Shown here: piece after piece, positions 35,190 to 44,464 of the stretch
How positions within the stretch are numbered: position 1 is the first letter of the stretch
Layout: every line of letters starts with the position of its first letter
Assembly: GCF_016908315.1 (NCBI RefSeq)
Contig: NZ_JAFBDQ010000001.1
Span: 186,001 to 250,000, forward strand
Direction: 5' to 3'
DNA from: Halanaerobacter jeridensis
Lineage (GTDB): Bacteria > Bacillota > Halanaerobiia > Halobacteroidales > Halobacteroidaceae
DNA: 64,000 nt
Notes under the pieces: model-generated
The model's database searches: none
Told to the model about the DNA's origin: nothing
Seen by the model: the letters and a program-made list of their open reading frames with translations, nothing else
Translations under genes and position numbers: made by a program

Positions 35190-37595
35190 GTGCAATCTAA
35201 AATAAAAAAATTAAATTATGGATTAATCACCACTATATTAATTGGGGTTTGTTTTTTCTTTACTGTTTCTGCTTTTGCCAAAGATAATGTACTGGTTTTA
35301 CATTCATTTCATCAAGATTATATAGAAACTAAAAAAGTACAGCAAGGTATTAAAGATAGTTTTGCTGAGCAAAAGATTAATCTTCATCTAGAATATATGG
35401 ATAGTAAGAGAGGATTTGAGAAAAAACATTTCCAAAGTTTATACCAATTATATAAGCATAAATATAGTACTAAAAATATAGATTTAGTTATTGCGGTCAA
35501 TAGCAATGCATTTAACTTTGTGAAGGATTATCAAGAGCAATTGTTTAAACAAACCCCAATTGTATTTTGTAGTATCAATAAAAATATTGGAGCTCTTATT
35601 GATGCTAATAGTCATTATTATGGTAATAATGAAAAACTTGATATTAACAGTACTGTGGAATTAGCTTTAAAATTACATCCTAAGCGCGAGCAGTTAGTTG
35701 CTTTTTTTGCTAATAATTCTAGTGGGACAAGCAATCGTAAATTTTTTGAAGAACAAGTAGCAACTAATGATAGTATTGCAGCTAACAAATATCAAGTTTA
35801 TCAAGTAAATAATACTCAAGAAATCAAGAAAAAAATAGATCAGCTAGGAACTAATAATATTATATATTTAGGTAAAATTTCGCGAGGAGATGATAATCAA
35901 TACATTACTTTGCGTGCTGTAGCTCAAGATTTAGTCGATTATAGTAATAGTCCTATTTATAGTAGTTGGAGTTTTTATTTGGACTATGGGATAATAGGTG
36001 GAAAGTTAATTAATAATTATCAAGAAGGAGAAAATGCAGCTCATTTGGCTTTGAAGTTATTAAAGGGAGAAAATACTGCGGCTTTAAATATGATAAATTC
36101 TACAAAGTATATGTTTGATTATAATAAATTAAAAGAGTATAATGTGAGTTTTAATAAATTGCCGTCTAAAAATAAAATTATTAATTCGCCCCAATACTTT
36201 TATCAAAAAAATCAAAAAACATTTTGGTTTATCACTGTTACTATTATTTTGTTAGTTATAATAATAGTTTTATTATTGATTTATGTTGTCAAATATAGGG
36301 AAATAAAAGAAGAATTAGAAATTGAAGAAGAACGTCTGCGGTGTGCTGTACAAGGATCTCGCATCGGAATTTGGGACTGGAATGTAAAGAAAGATAAAGT
36401 GCGCTGCAGTTCTGATTTTATGGAGAAATTGGGTTTTAATTCAAATATAATTAGCAATTATTTAACTACTTTAAAAAAACGAATTCACCCTCAAGATAGA
36501 GATGAAGTAATAAAAAAATTAACTGAAGAATTGAATAAGACTGATTTTTATCAAGCTGAATATAGATGGAAAGTTAATGAAGGTTGGAAATGGATTTTAG
36601 ACCGAGGAGAAGTTATTCAAAGAGATAATGAAGGTGAAATGTTGCGGGTAACTGGTACTTATCAAGATATTAGTTTCCAAAAAGAGATTGAAACTGAACT
36701 AAAACGAACTAAAGAAAAGCTAGAAAATATATTTGCCCATAACAATATTGTTTTTTTCTCTTTAAATGTAGAAGATGGAGATATAATTGAAATTTCAGGT
36801 TCTTGTACTAAAGTATATGGATATCAAACCCAAGAATTTTATGATGATTCTAATTTGTTATCAGAAGTTATTTATCCTGAGGATGAAGAAATTATTGAGA
36901 AAAAAGAAGAGTTGCTAAAGAAAAAAGAAACCGGAGAAGAACATTTGCAGTTTGAATATAGAATTGTTAAGAAAAATGGAGAAGTGCGTTGGGTAGAAGA
37001 GTATACGATTCCAGTTAGAAATTATTCTAAAGAAGTTATCAGATTAGATGGAATAGTGACTGATATTACTGAACGTAAGGAGGCTAAAGAACGATTAAAA
37101 GACCGAGCTTATTATGATGCTTTAACGGGAGTTTATAATCGACATATAGGTCTGCAAATATTAGAGGAAGAAAAAAGAAAATTAGCAAGTGGAGAGAAAT
37201 TATCAGTCTGTTTTGTTGATGTTAACAATCTAAAGACAGTTAATGATAATTATGGTCATAAAGAAGGAGATAGATTGATTAAATTAGTTGCTATGACCGT
37301 TAGTCGTGAGATTAGAACTAGTGATAAATTAATTAGATTAGGAGGGGATGAGTTTTTAATTTGTTTTCCTCAATGTGATGTTGAACTTGCTGATAAAATT
37401 TGGCAGAGAATTAGGAATAAGTTTAGACTAATTAATCAAAAAACTAATAAACCTTATCAAATATCTGCTAGTCATGGTATTGCAGAATATAAAGGACAGC
37501 AAGAGATTTCGGTAGAAGAATTAATCACTATTGCTGATGAAAAAATGTATGCAGAAAAACAAAAAATGAAAGAAGAGAAAGCGGAAAATTATTAA
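35190..37595 (+). CDS. Membrane sensor diguanylate cyclase: ABC-substrate-binding-like sensor, PAS, PAS, GGDEF
   Basis: An 801-residue protein. The N-terminal signal anchor (about 12-30) precedes a periplasmic domain (about 30-320) resembling ABC substrate-binding sensors (VLVLHSFHQDYIETKKVQQGI). A TM (about 348-370) leads to two PAS/PAC domains (about 385-505 and 510-625, DITERKEAKERLKDRA) and a GGDEF domain (about 630-800) with DALTGVYNRHIG and RLGGDEFLICF. The active-site motif is intact, so c-di-GMP synthesis is expected. The start is GTG 35190, with a weak RBS. The ligand of the sensor domain is unknown. Confidence 0.85.
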   Translation: MQSKIKKLNYGLITTILIGVCFFFTVSAFAKDNVLVLHSFHQDYIETKKVQQGIKDSFAEQKINLHLEYMDSKRGFEKKHFQSLYQLYKHKYSTKNIDLVIAVNSNAFNFVKDYQEQLFKQTPIVFCSINKNIGALIDANSHYYGNNEKLDINSTVELALKLHPKREQLVAFFANNSSGTSNRKFFEEQVATNDSIAANKYQVYQVNNTQEIKKKIDQLGTNNIIYLGKISRGDDNQYITLRAVAQDLVDYSNSPIYSSWSFYLDYGIIGGKLINNYQEGENAAHLALKLLKGENTAALNMINSTKYMFDYNKLKEYNVSFNKLPSKNKIINSPQYFYQKNQKTFWFITVTIILLVIIIVLLLIYVVKYREIKEELEIEEERLRCAVQGSRIGIWDWNVKKDKVRCSSDFMEKLGFNSNIISNYLTTLKKRIHPQDRDEVIKKLTEELNKTDFYQAEYRWKVNEGWKWILDRGEVIQRDNEGEMLRVTGTYQDISFQKEIETELKRTKEKLENIFAHNNIVFFSLNVEDGDIIEISGSCTKVYGYQTQEFYDDSNLLSEVIYPEDEEIIEKKEELLKKKETGEEHLQFEYRIVKKNGEVRWVEEYTIPVRNYSKEVIRLDGIVTDITERKEAKERLKDRAYYDALTGVYNRHIGLQILEEEKRKLASGEKLSVCFVDVNNLKTVNDNYGHKEGDRLIKLVAMTVSREIRTSDKLIRLGGDEFLICFPQCDVELADKIWQRIRNKFRLINQKTNKPYQISASHGIAEYKGQQEISVEELITIADEKMYAEKQKMKEEKAENY

Positions 37596-37611
37596 TATCC
37601 TTATTTTATTT

Positions 37612-37688
37612 GGGACTATAGCTCAGCTGGATAGAGCAGCAGACTCCTAATCTGCAGGTCGCAGGTTCAAATCCTGCTAGTCCCACCA
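37612..37688 (+). tRNA. tRNA-Arg (anticodon CCT)
   Basis: A 77-nt cloverleaf: acceptor GGGACTA/TAGTCCC, discriminator A and encoded CCA (37686-37688). The D-arm is GCTC..GAGC. The anticodon stem GCAGA/TCTGC encloses loop CTCCTAA, giving anticodon CCT for AGG. The T-arm carries GGTTCAAATCC. It stands alone between two diguanylate cyclase genes. Confidence 0.95.
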
Positions 37689-37794
37689 GATTATGATTTT
37701 ACTATTTTTATTTACTAATATGATTTTTGATGATATAATTTGTATTATAAATTATATAAAATAGATAATAATTAAAAAATAAATATATTTAATT

Positions 37795-37876
37795 TAATAG
37801 CAAAACAATCGAAAGGTTGTGACGCAAAAACCTGAATTTAAGGATAAACTCTAAGATTGTCAGGTCTGCCTCAGCA
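37795..37876 (+). promoter_or_regulatory. c-di-GMP-I (GEMM-I-like) riboswitch aptamer
   Basis: The aptamer features are seen: a short stem ACAA..TTGT capped by TCGAAAG, then the hallmark GACGCAAA (37821-37828), and a second stem ACCTGA/TCAGGT with an internal ATAAACTCTAAG-type loop, then CTGCC. A possible closing helix TTAAT-A-GC/GCATTAA touches the terminator that follows. Downstream is a response regulator-GGDEF gene, a typical target of this class. Parts of the consensus are weak, so a covariance-model search is needed. Confidence 0.7.
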
Positions 37877-37879
37877 TTA

Positions 37880-37912
37880 AATAGCCAGTGATTTATTAAC
37901 TGGCTATTTTGT
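37880..37912 (+). terminator. Riboswitch expression-platform terminator
   Basis: ATAGCCAGT pairs with ACTGGCTAT around GATTTATTA, followed by TTTTGTTATTT. It sits directly after the aptamer and 70 bp before the GGDEF gene. It abuts the aptamer's 3' closing strand, giving a plausible switch. Confidence 0.75.
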
Positions 37913-37982
37913 TATTTAAATATAATTACTAGTCTAGTATTTGTATTATATTTGATCTTGATTTAAGTAAGGAGTGAGAATT

Positions 37983-39971
37983 ATGAGTGAAATATTTGTG
38001 GTTGAAGATGCAAAATTAGATAAAGCTATAATAAAAGATGTATTGAATGAAATGGGGTATAAAGTAAAATGTTTTTTTAAAGCTGAAACAGTAATCAATT
38101 TTATGAAAAAAATTGATTCAGCCAGTTTACCGAAATTAATAATTATCGATATAATTCTTGCTGGTCAAATATCTGGTTATCAACTAGCTCAAAAAATAAA
38201 AAGCAATTATAACATTCCTGTTATTTTCTTAACAGGTGCTTCAGATGATAAAGTGCAAGATAACAAACAGCTTCTAAATGGTGATTTGTTTTTAAATAAA
38301 CCTATAGACCAAAGTGAACTAAAAAATAATGTAAAAATTATAATGGAAAAAACAAGATCAGTTAAGACTAGTAAAAACGATATTAATGAAAATCTAGTTA
38401 AGTATTTAGATAATCAGATATGGTATTATAAGGATCCGTATACATATAAAATGGTTAATGAGAGTTATGCCAGATTTTTTGGAAAAAATAAGGAAAATTT
38501 CAATAATGAATATATTTTTAATATACTCGCTGCTAAGGATGCAGAAGAAATAATTGCAGAGAATATAGATATATTTTGGGATAAGAAAACTTTTAGAAAA
38601 GAAAAGTGGGTTAGAAATTTTAAAGGAGAAAGTAGATTATTTAAAATTAAAAAAACTCCTATTTTTAATAATAGAGGTAATGTAAAACATCTTTTTTGTC
38701 AGGCGAAAGATATTACTGAACAGAATATTTTAGAAAATGAACTGCGCCGTAATCGAGATAACTTACAGCGAGTAATAGAAACTATTCCAGACATGATATT
38801 TTTGATAAATAAAGCAGGCGATATTCTAGATGTTTGGACAGAAGATGAATCCCAACTTCTTTACTCTAAAAAAGAAGCAATTAGCAAGAATATAAAAGAA
38901 TTTTTATCTAGAAAGACATATAATATCTATCAAACTAAAATTAATGAACTTTTTAACGAAGAAAAACCTGTCACTTTTGAATATAGCTTGAAAATTAATG
39001 AAGAAAAGAAATACTATGAAGCTAGAATGTTAAATATCAATAGTTACAATCAAAGCCAAAGAATAGTTGTTAGTGTACGAGATATTTCTAAGCGGAAAAA
39101 AAGTAATTTGAAATTGGGGAAAATATCTAGAGAATATGAAACTATTTTCTCTAACGTAGAAAATGCTATATTTTTAATTAACGTTGAAAATGAAACATTA
39201 AAATTCCAGCGTTTAAACACTTTTCATGAAAAATCTACTGGTTTAAAAACTGAAAATATTAAAGGTAAAACGCCAGTTGAAATTTTTGGAGAAGAATTAG
39301 GTTTAGAATTAGAAGAAAATTATAAACAATGTCTAAAGAAAAAAGTAAGTATTAGTTATGAGGAAGAGCTTGATCTTCCAGCCGGTAGAAGGGTGTGGTT
39401 AACTAAATTAACACCTGTAATCAATGATGGAGAAGTAGAAAAAATTGTAGGGACGTCACTAGATATTACAGAAAATAAACAAAGAGAAAAAGAAATAGAA
39501 TATCTTTCTTTTCATGATAAGATGACTGACTTATATAACAGGAGATATTTTGAAAATGAAATCCAAAGATTGGATTCTAGTCGGAGATTGCCGATTACTA
39601 TAATAATTGCTGATTTAGATAATTTAAAATATATTAATGATAATTATGGACATCAAAAGGGTGATGATTATATTAAAACAGCAGCTCAAATAATTAAAGA
39701 TTCTATTAGAAAAGAAGATATTGCTGCAAGAATTGGAGGAGATGAGTTTGCTTTAATATTACCACAAACAGGTGGTAATGGAGCTCACAAAATTTTTCAG
39801 CGGATTAAGGAAAAAGAAAATAATTATTTAAAGAGAAATGATTCAATTGAAATATTTTCTATTTCAATTGGTTATGCTGTTAAAGATAGAAAAGAAGTAT
39901 CATTAGAAGAGACTTTTAAAAAAGCTGATCAAAAAATGTATGCCAATAAAACTGAAAATAAAAAAAGATAA
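37983..39971 (+). CDS. Response regulator with PAS repeats and GGDEF domain
   Basis: A 662-residue cytosolic protein. It has an N-terminal receiver domain (about 1-120) with DII (phospho-Asp region LIIIDI), then PLKP-like NKPID. Three PAS-type regions (about 135-245, 250-375 and 380-490, RVIETIPDMIFLI and EKIVGTSLDITENKQ) lead to a GGDEF domain (about 495-660) with DKMTDLYNRRYF and RIGGDEFALIL, intact. ATG 37983 is chosen because AAGGAG (37969-37974) sits 8 bases before it; an in-frame GTG at 37974 lies within that RBS. The upstream c-di-GMP riboswitch suggests feedback control by its own product. Confidence 0.86.
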   Translation: MSEIFVVEDAKLDKAIIKDVLNEMGYKVKCFFKAETVINFMKKIDSASLPKLIIIDIILAGQISGYQLAQKIKSNYNIPVIFLTGASDDKVQDNKQLLNGDLFLNKPIDQSELKNNVKIIMEKTRSVKTSKNDINENLVKYLDNQIWYYKDPYTYKMVNESYARFFGKNKENFNNEYIFNILAAKDAEEIIAENIDIFWDKKTFRKEKWVRNFKGESRLFKIKKTPIFNNRGNVKHLFCQAKDITEQNILENELRRNRDNLQRVIETIPDMIFLINKAGDILDVWTEDESQLLYSKKEAISKNIKEFLSRKTYNIYQTKINELFNEEKPVTFEYSLKINEEKKYYEARMLNINSYNQSQRIVVSVRDISKRKKSNLKLGKISREYETIFSNVENAIFLINVENETLKFQRLNTFHEKSTGLKTENIKGKTPVEIFGEELGLELEENYKQCLKKKVSISYEEELDLPAGRRVWLTKLTPVINDGEVEKIVGTSLDITENKQREKEIEYLSFHDKMTDLYNRRYFENEIQRLDSSRRLPITIIIADLDNLKYINDNYGHQKGDDYIKTAAQIIKDSIRKEDIAARIGGDEFALILPQTGGNGAHKIFQRIKEKENNYLKRNDSIEIFSISIGYAVKDRKEVSLEETFKKADQKMYANKTENKKR

Positions 39972-40078
39972 GGGAAGATTATAATACTAGCTTTAAGAAG
40001 AGATTATTACAGATATAAGTTCTTCTAGAGAAATGAGTTGAAAATTATTATTGAATTTTATATTATATATATACAATA

Positions 40079-40123
40079 GCACTAAAGCTTAGAGACTGAT
40101 TTTTCTAATCTTTAGTGTTTTTT
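40079..40123 (+). terminator. Terminator after the GGDEF gene
   Basis: CACTAAAGCTTAG pairs with CTAATCTTTAGTG (one mismatch) across a T-rich loop, followed by TTTTTTA. The rest of 39972-40233 is AT-rich with no other feature visible. Confidence 0.7.
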
Positions 40124-40233
40124 ATTTTCTAATTTAAAACAGGAATATATAGTTTTATATAGAAAATAAAAATTAGCGTTGATAAAAAAATGTAGAAAAT
40201 TGCTTATAAATAATACTTTTAAAAGGAGATAAG

Positions 40234-41223
40234 ATGAAGACTGTAACATATTCTAAAAATGTATTTATTCCGCTAACAACTGTCTGTGCTAATAATTGTA
40301 CTTATTGTCATTTTAAAGAAGCGGTATCTGAAGCTAAAATTATGTCTATGGATGAAATCCAAGATATTTTGCAAAAAGCTAAAGAAGCGGGTTGCAAAGA
40401 AGTTTTATTTACTTGTGGTACTAAACCGGAACAAGTATCAGATTTCAAGAAAAAATTACAGCAGAAGACAGGATTTGATTCTTGGATTTCTTTTGTGATT
40501 GCTGCCTGTCAAGAAGCTTTAAAGCAGGGACTGTTACCTCATTCAAATATTGGAGTTGTAGAGAAAGATGAATTGAAAGAATTGGCTAATTATAATGCGA
40601 GTTTAGGATTGATGTTAGAGACAACTGCTGATCTAAAAGCTCATACTCATTCTCCTACGAAAACATTTGAAGTCAGGCGTGATTTTATTGCTGCCGCTGG
40701 AGAATTAAAAATCCCTTTTACTTCAGGTCTGTTATTAGGGATTGGAGAGAGTAGGCAAGATAGAATAGCTAGTTTAGAAGAACTTAAAAAATTATTTCAA
40801 CAGTACGGGCATCTACAAGAAGTGATTTTACAGCCAGTTGACCCGCCTTCAAATAGTCACTTATTTACTCCGAAAGTAGAGGTTTTAATTGATACTTTGC
40901 AATTAGCTAATGAAATTTTAGCTGAAGATATTGCAGTACAAGTGCCACCTAATTTAGTAGACCTAGAAGAAATTCCAGTTGAGCTTATAGATGATTTAGG
41001 AGGAGTTTCAACTTTAACACCAGATTATATTAATCCTGATCATCAGTGGCCAAAAATAAAAGAATTAAAAAATCTATTTCCAGAAGTAGAATTTCAGGAG
41101 AGATTGCCGATTTATTCGCAGTACTTAAATCAGAAATGGATTCGAAAATCAGTTTGGGATTGCCTGCAAAGTGAGGGTTGGCTTGATGAATATAGAGCAA
41201 AAAGAGATTTTAGCAAAAGTTAA
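40234..41223 (+). CDS. cofG: 7,8-didemethyl-8-hydroxy-5-deazariboflavin synthase subunit CofG
   Basis: A 329-residue radical SAM enzyme. The CxxxCxxC cluster motif is in CANNCTYCHF (about 18-27). CofG-specific stretches are SGLLLGIGESRQDR, HTHSPTKTFEVRRDFIAAAG and NPDHQWPKIKEL near the C-terminus. With CofH it forms the deazaflavin chromophore Fo of cofactor F420 from tyrosine and a riboflavin precursor. It overlaps cofH by 38 bp. No cofC, cofD or cofE is in the window. Deazaflavin synthesis is uncommon in low-GC Firmicutes. RBS AAAGGAG is upstream. Confidence 0.85.
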   Translation: MKTVTYSKNVFIPLTTVCANNCTYCHFKEAVSEAKIMSMDEIQDILQKAKEAGCKEVLFTCGTKPEQVSDFKKKLQQKTGFDSWISFVIAACQEALKQGLLPHSNIGVVEKDELKELANYNASLGLMLETTADLKAHTHSPTKTFEVRRDFIAAAGELKIPFTSGLLLGIGESRQDRIASLEELKKLFQQYGHLQEVILQPVDPPSNSHLFTPKVEVLIDTLQLANEILAEDIAVQVPPNLVDLEEIPVELIDDLGGVSTLTPDYINPDHQWPKIKELKNLFPEVEFQERLPIYSQYLNQKWIRKSVWDCLQSEGWLDEYRAKRDFSKS

Positions 41224-42274
41224 AGCTGGAGGAAGATTAACAACTACAGAAGCAGTAGAACTTTTAGAAGTTAAAGGTACTGATATTTATCAAGTTATAG
41301 CTGCTGCTGAAGAAGTTAAGCAGCAGCTAGTAGGAGATAGAGTTACTTATGTAATTAATTACAATTTGAATTTAACTAATGTTTGTGTCAATAACTGTGC
41401 TTTTTGTGGTTTTCATCAAGATGTGAATAGTTCTGATGCTTATCAATTGACTGCTCAAGAAATAAATCAGCATTTGGATAAAGCAGAAGAAGCTAATGTG
41501 AGTGAAATTTGTCTAGTTAGTGGTTTGCATCCAGAATTTGATTTAAGCACATATTTAAAAATTATTGAAAAGATTAAAGAACAGTTGCCAGAAGTACATT
41601 TACATGGTATTACTCCTGCTGAATTAGAACATGCTCTACGTGAGCAAAGTTTAAGTTTCAAAGAGGGGTATCGTCTTTTAAAAGAAGCTGGTTTGGATTC
41701 AGTGCCGGGGACAGCAGCTGAAATTTTAGTTCCAGAAGTGAGAACTAAAATTTGTCCTAATAAAATTTCGACACAGAATTGGATTAAGGCTATTAAAGCA
41801 GCTCATCAGGTAGGTTTGAGGTCGACTGCTACTATATTGTATGGTCATTTAGAAACAATTCCTCAACGTATAGAACATCTAAAAATAATTCGTGATATTC
41901 AAGATGAAACTAATGGATTTACAGAATTTATTCCGCTATCTTTTATTCCGTATAATACGTCTTTAGGGCAAAGTGGTCAAGTGAAAAATGAAACAACCGG
42001 GAGAGAGGATCTGTTAATGATAGCAGTAGCACGATTATTTTTAGATAATATTCCTAATATTCAAGCTTCGTGGGTGAAGTATGGACCAAAGTTGGCTCAA
42101 TTGATGCTTAGCGCGGGAGCTAATGATTTAGGCGGTACTTTATTTAATGAAAACATTTCTCAAGCAGCAGGAAAAGATACAGGAGAGTATTTAGCTCCAG
42201 AAAGAATTGTTACTTTAATTTCCGATATGGGTTATCAGCCCCGACAACGGAAAACTTGTTATGATTTAATATAG
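41186..42274 (+). CDS. cofH: Fo synthase subunit CofH
   Basis: A 362-residue radical SAM enzyme with CVNNCAFCGF (cluster motif), ITPAELEHA, GLDSVPGTAAEILVPEVR, TATILYGHLETIPQRI, FIPLSFIPYNT and ANDLGGTLFNENISQAAG. These match CofH, and related MqnC/MqnE of menaquinone synthesis share parts of the pattern. The pairing with CofG supports Fo synthesis over the futalosine route. I chose ATG 41186 with RBS GTGAGGG (41171-41177) rather than the in-frame GTG 41171. It is translationally coupled to cofG. Stop codon is TAG. Confidence 0.82.
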   Translation: MNIEQKEILAKVKAGGRLTTTEAVELLEVKGTDIYQVIAAAEEVKQQLVGDRVTYVINYNLNLTNVCVNNCAFCGFHQDVNSSDAYQLTAQEINQHLDKAEEANVSEICLVSGLHPEFDLSTYLKIIEKIKEQLPEVHLHGITPAELEHALREQSLSFKEGYRLLKEAGLDSVPGTAAEILVPEVRTKICPNKISTQNWIKAIKAAHQVGLRSTATILYGHLETIPQRIEHLKIIRDIQDETNGFTEFIPLSFIPYNTSLGQSGQVKNETTGREDLLMIAVARLFLDNIPNIQASWVKYGPKLAQLMLSAGANDLGGTLFNENISQAAGKDTGEYLAPERIVTLISDMGYQPRQRKTCYDLI

Positions 42275-42355
42275 TGTTGAAATATTAATGCCGTTGATAA
42301 TGAAAGATTAATAAATATCAAATGTATATTTAAATTTTTATGGAGGTGTCAACTA

Positions 42356-42901
42356 ATGAAAGAAGTATCACTGTATGAAGAAATATTTAGTGAAGTAGAA
42401 GGTGAAGTAGAAAATTTAACTGGTGATGTTAGTGATAGTAAATTGAAGTCAAGTAGTTTGAAGTATGAAACTAAAATACCTAAATTAGAGCAGATGTGCT
42501 ATATTATGGAGAAAGTTTTATTGAATAAAGATGATGCATCTGATACTACTGTTTATGCTGGTTTTCAGAAAGTATCACGGGCAGAAGCGATTTGGGATCG
42601 TTATTTAGACTTAGCAGATACTGTAGGCAAGGTGTATCTCTTTGGTGAGAATGATGCTGATCTTGAATCTCATCCAGATATTGAGTTTATTTATTTACCA
42701 GAAAAACATGAGTTAATTAGAGAATGGTTTTTAGTAGTAGATCAGCCTTTAGCTAAATCAATGATGGTGGCTTATGATTTAGATGGTTTTGGTCTTTATG
42801 AAGATGAAAAGAAACGTAACTTTAAAGGAGCTAAAAGTAATAACCCTAAAGTAGTAGGAGATGCTATTGATTTATTAGATGATGTAATTGCTTCTTATTA
42901 A
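42356..42901 (+). CDS. DICT-domain protein (sensory domain of diguanylate cyclases/two-component systems)
   Basis: A 181-residue soluble protein. Nearly its whole length resembles the DICT sensory domain: KLEQMCYIMEKVLLN, TVYAGFQKVSRAEAIWDRYL, GKVYLFGEND, DIEFIYLPEKHELIREWFLVV and MMVAYDLDGFG. It stands alone instead of being fused to an output domain. DICT domains are linked to light or redox signalling and c-di-GMP control in other bacteria. Its place 80 bp after cofGH is suggestive of a deazaflavin link, but that is conjecture. RBS GGAGGTG precedes the ATG. Confidence 0.62.
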   Translation: MKEVSLYEEIFSEVEGEVENLTGDVSDSKLKSSSLKYETKIPKLEQMCYIMEKVLLNKDDASDTTVYAGFQKVSRAEAIWDRYLDLADTVGKVYLFGENDADLESHPDIEFIYLPEKHELIREWFLVVDQPLAKSMMVAYDLDGFGLYEDEKKRNFKGAKSNNPKVVGDAIDLLDDVIASY

Positions 42902-42919
42902 TTAAAATTTGTAGTTAAT

Positions 42920-42960
42920 TATCCGGGAGCAGTTTTAGCTAATGCTTCCGGATAATATTG
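42920..42960 (+). terminator. Terminator after DICT gene
   Basis: ATCCGGGAGCA pairs with TGCTTCCGGAT around GTTTTAGCTAA (one G-T pair), followed by AATATTGTTTT. Confidence 0.6.
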
Positions 42961-43020
42961 TTTTATTCTTATATTACTTTAATACATTAAATAATTAAAA
43001 AAGGGAAGGTGAATTTTTTA

Positions 43021-44319
43021 ATGAATCCAGTACTTGTATCAGTATCAACTATGATTATACTCAGTTTAGCAAATTTAAATGTAATTTTAGCTTTGTTAGT
43101 AGCAGCTATTGCAGGTGGTTTAACAGGTGGTTTAACTTTAACTAAGACGATGAATACTTTAATTAATGGTATGGGGGGCAATGCTGAAACAGCTTTAAGT
43201 TATATTTTATTAGGAGCTTTAGCGGTAGCAGTACAAAAAACAGGTATAGTCCATTTACTAAGTAGTAAACTAAGTAAATTAATTAAAGATAAAAAGAAAT
43301 TATTTGTGTTGCTAATTGGGGCTTTTGCTTGTTTATCGCAAAATTTAATACCAGTTCATATTGCCTTTATTCCAATTTTAATTCCGCCGTTATTAGAACT
43401 ATTTAATAAGTTAAAAATAGACCGGAGAGCAGTAGCTTCAGCCTTGACTTTTGGGCTACAGGCTCCATATATGGCTATTCCAGCAGGATTTGGACTTATT
43501 TTTCATAAAATCATTCGTGATGAAATGAGTGCTAACGGGATGGATGTTAGCTTGGGCCAGATTTCTAGTGTAATTTGGATTCCAGTATTAGGAATGTTAT
43601 TAGGCCTCTTAGTAGCTATCTTTATCACTTATAATCAAGACCGTGAGTATGATGCAGAGGCTTTAGAGGGAGAAGTAGATTCAGTTAATCATGATGTAGA
43701 ATGGAATATAGAACACATTTTTTCTTTGTTAGCTTTATTAGCAGCTTTAGCAATCCAACTAACTATTGATTCTTTACCATTAGGTGCTTTAGTAGGTTTA
43801 GGTATTATGGTTGTAACAGGAAGTGTAGATTGGCATAAACTACATGATTTGATTGATGATGGAGTTAAGATGATGGGGGTAATTGCTTTTGTAATGTTAA
43901 TTGCGGCTGGATATGGTGATGTAATTAGAGCTACAGGTGGAGTACAGTCGATTGTTCAATCTGTTGATGCTTTAATTGGTGGTAGTCAATTAATTGGTGG
44001 TATTTTAATGTTAATTGTAGGTTTATTAGTTACAATGGGGATTGGGACTTCTTTTGGTACAATTCCAATTATTGCAGCAATTTATGTTCCTTTAGCGCAA
44101 GCATTAGGATTTAGTCCTTTAGCTACAATTATTTTAATTGGGACAGCTGGTGCCTTAGGTGATGCTGGTTCTCCAGCTTCAGATAGTACTTTAGGACCGA
44201 CAGCAGGATTGAATGCTGATGGGCAGCATGACCATATTTGGGATACTTGTGTACCTACATTTTTGCACTATAATATTCCTTTAATCTTATTTGCTTGGTT
44301 AGGAGCTTTAATTCTTTAA
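43021..44319 (+). CDS. Na+/H+ antiporter-family permease, YuiF-like
   Basis: A 432-residue membrane protein with about eleven hydrophobic helices. It has LALLVAAIAGGLTGGLTL, GLQAPYMAIPAGFG and, near the C-terminus, GIGTSFGTIPIIAAIY and GDAGSPASDSTLGPTAGLNADGQHDHI. This pattern matches the YuiF/NhaC-like putative Na+/H+ antiporter or amino-acid transporter group. Substrate is unknown; amino acids such as histidine are suggested for relatives. ATG 43021 is preferred over GTG 43009 because GGGAAGG (43003-43009) is 11 bases before it. Confidence 0.72.
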   Translation: MNPVLVSVSTMIILSLANLNVILALLVAAIAGGLTGGLTLTKTMNTLINGMGGNAETALSYILLGALAVAVQKTGIVHLLSSKLSKLIKDKKKLFVLLIGAFACLSQNLIPVHIAFIPILIPPLLELFNKLKIDRRAVASALTFGLQAPYMAIPAGFGLIFHKIIRDEMSANGMDVSLGQISSVIWIPVLGMLLGLLVAIFITYNQDREYDAEALEGEVDSVNHDVEWNIEHIFSLLALLAALAIQLTIDSLPLGALVGLGIMVVTGSVDWHKLHDLIDDGVKMMGVIAFVMLIAAGYGDVIRATGGVQSIVQSVDALIGGSQLIGGILMLIVGLLVTMGIGTSFGTIPIIAAIYVPLAQALGFSPLATIILIGTAGALGDAGSPASDSTLGPTAGLNADGQHDHIWDTCVPTFLHYNIPLILFAWLGALIL

Positions 44320-44355
44320 CTTAGATGTGAAAATCAAAATTTGTAATTATTATTT

Positions 44356-44391
44356 AACAGTGGCTTTAATGCTTTCATTAAAGCCACTGTT
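44356..44391 (+). terminator. Terminator after YuiF-like gene
   Basis: AACAGTGGCTTTAATG pairs with CATTAAAGCCACTGTT around CTTT, followed by TTATTTTTT. Confidence 0.88.
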
Positions 44392-44464
44392 TTATTTTTT
44401 GGATAATAAAAATACATAAAATTACTATACCTTTGCATAGATTAAATAAAAAGGAGAGTGGAAT

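Noticed and set aside
40286-40498. Overlapping frame in cofG
   Set aside because: It is a low-complexity Leu/Lys shadow of a clear radical SAM gene.
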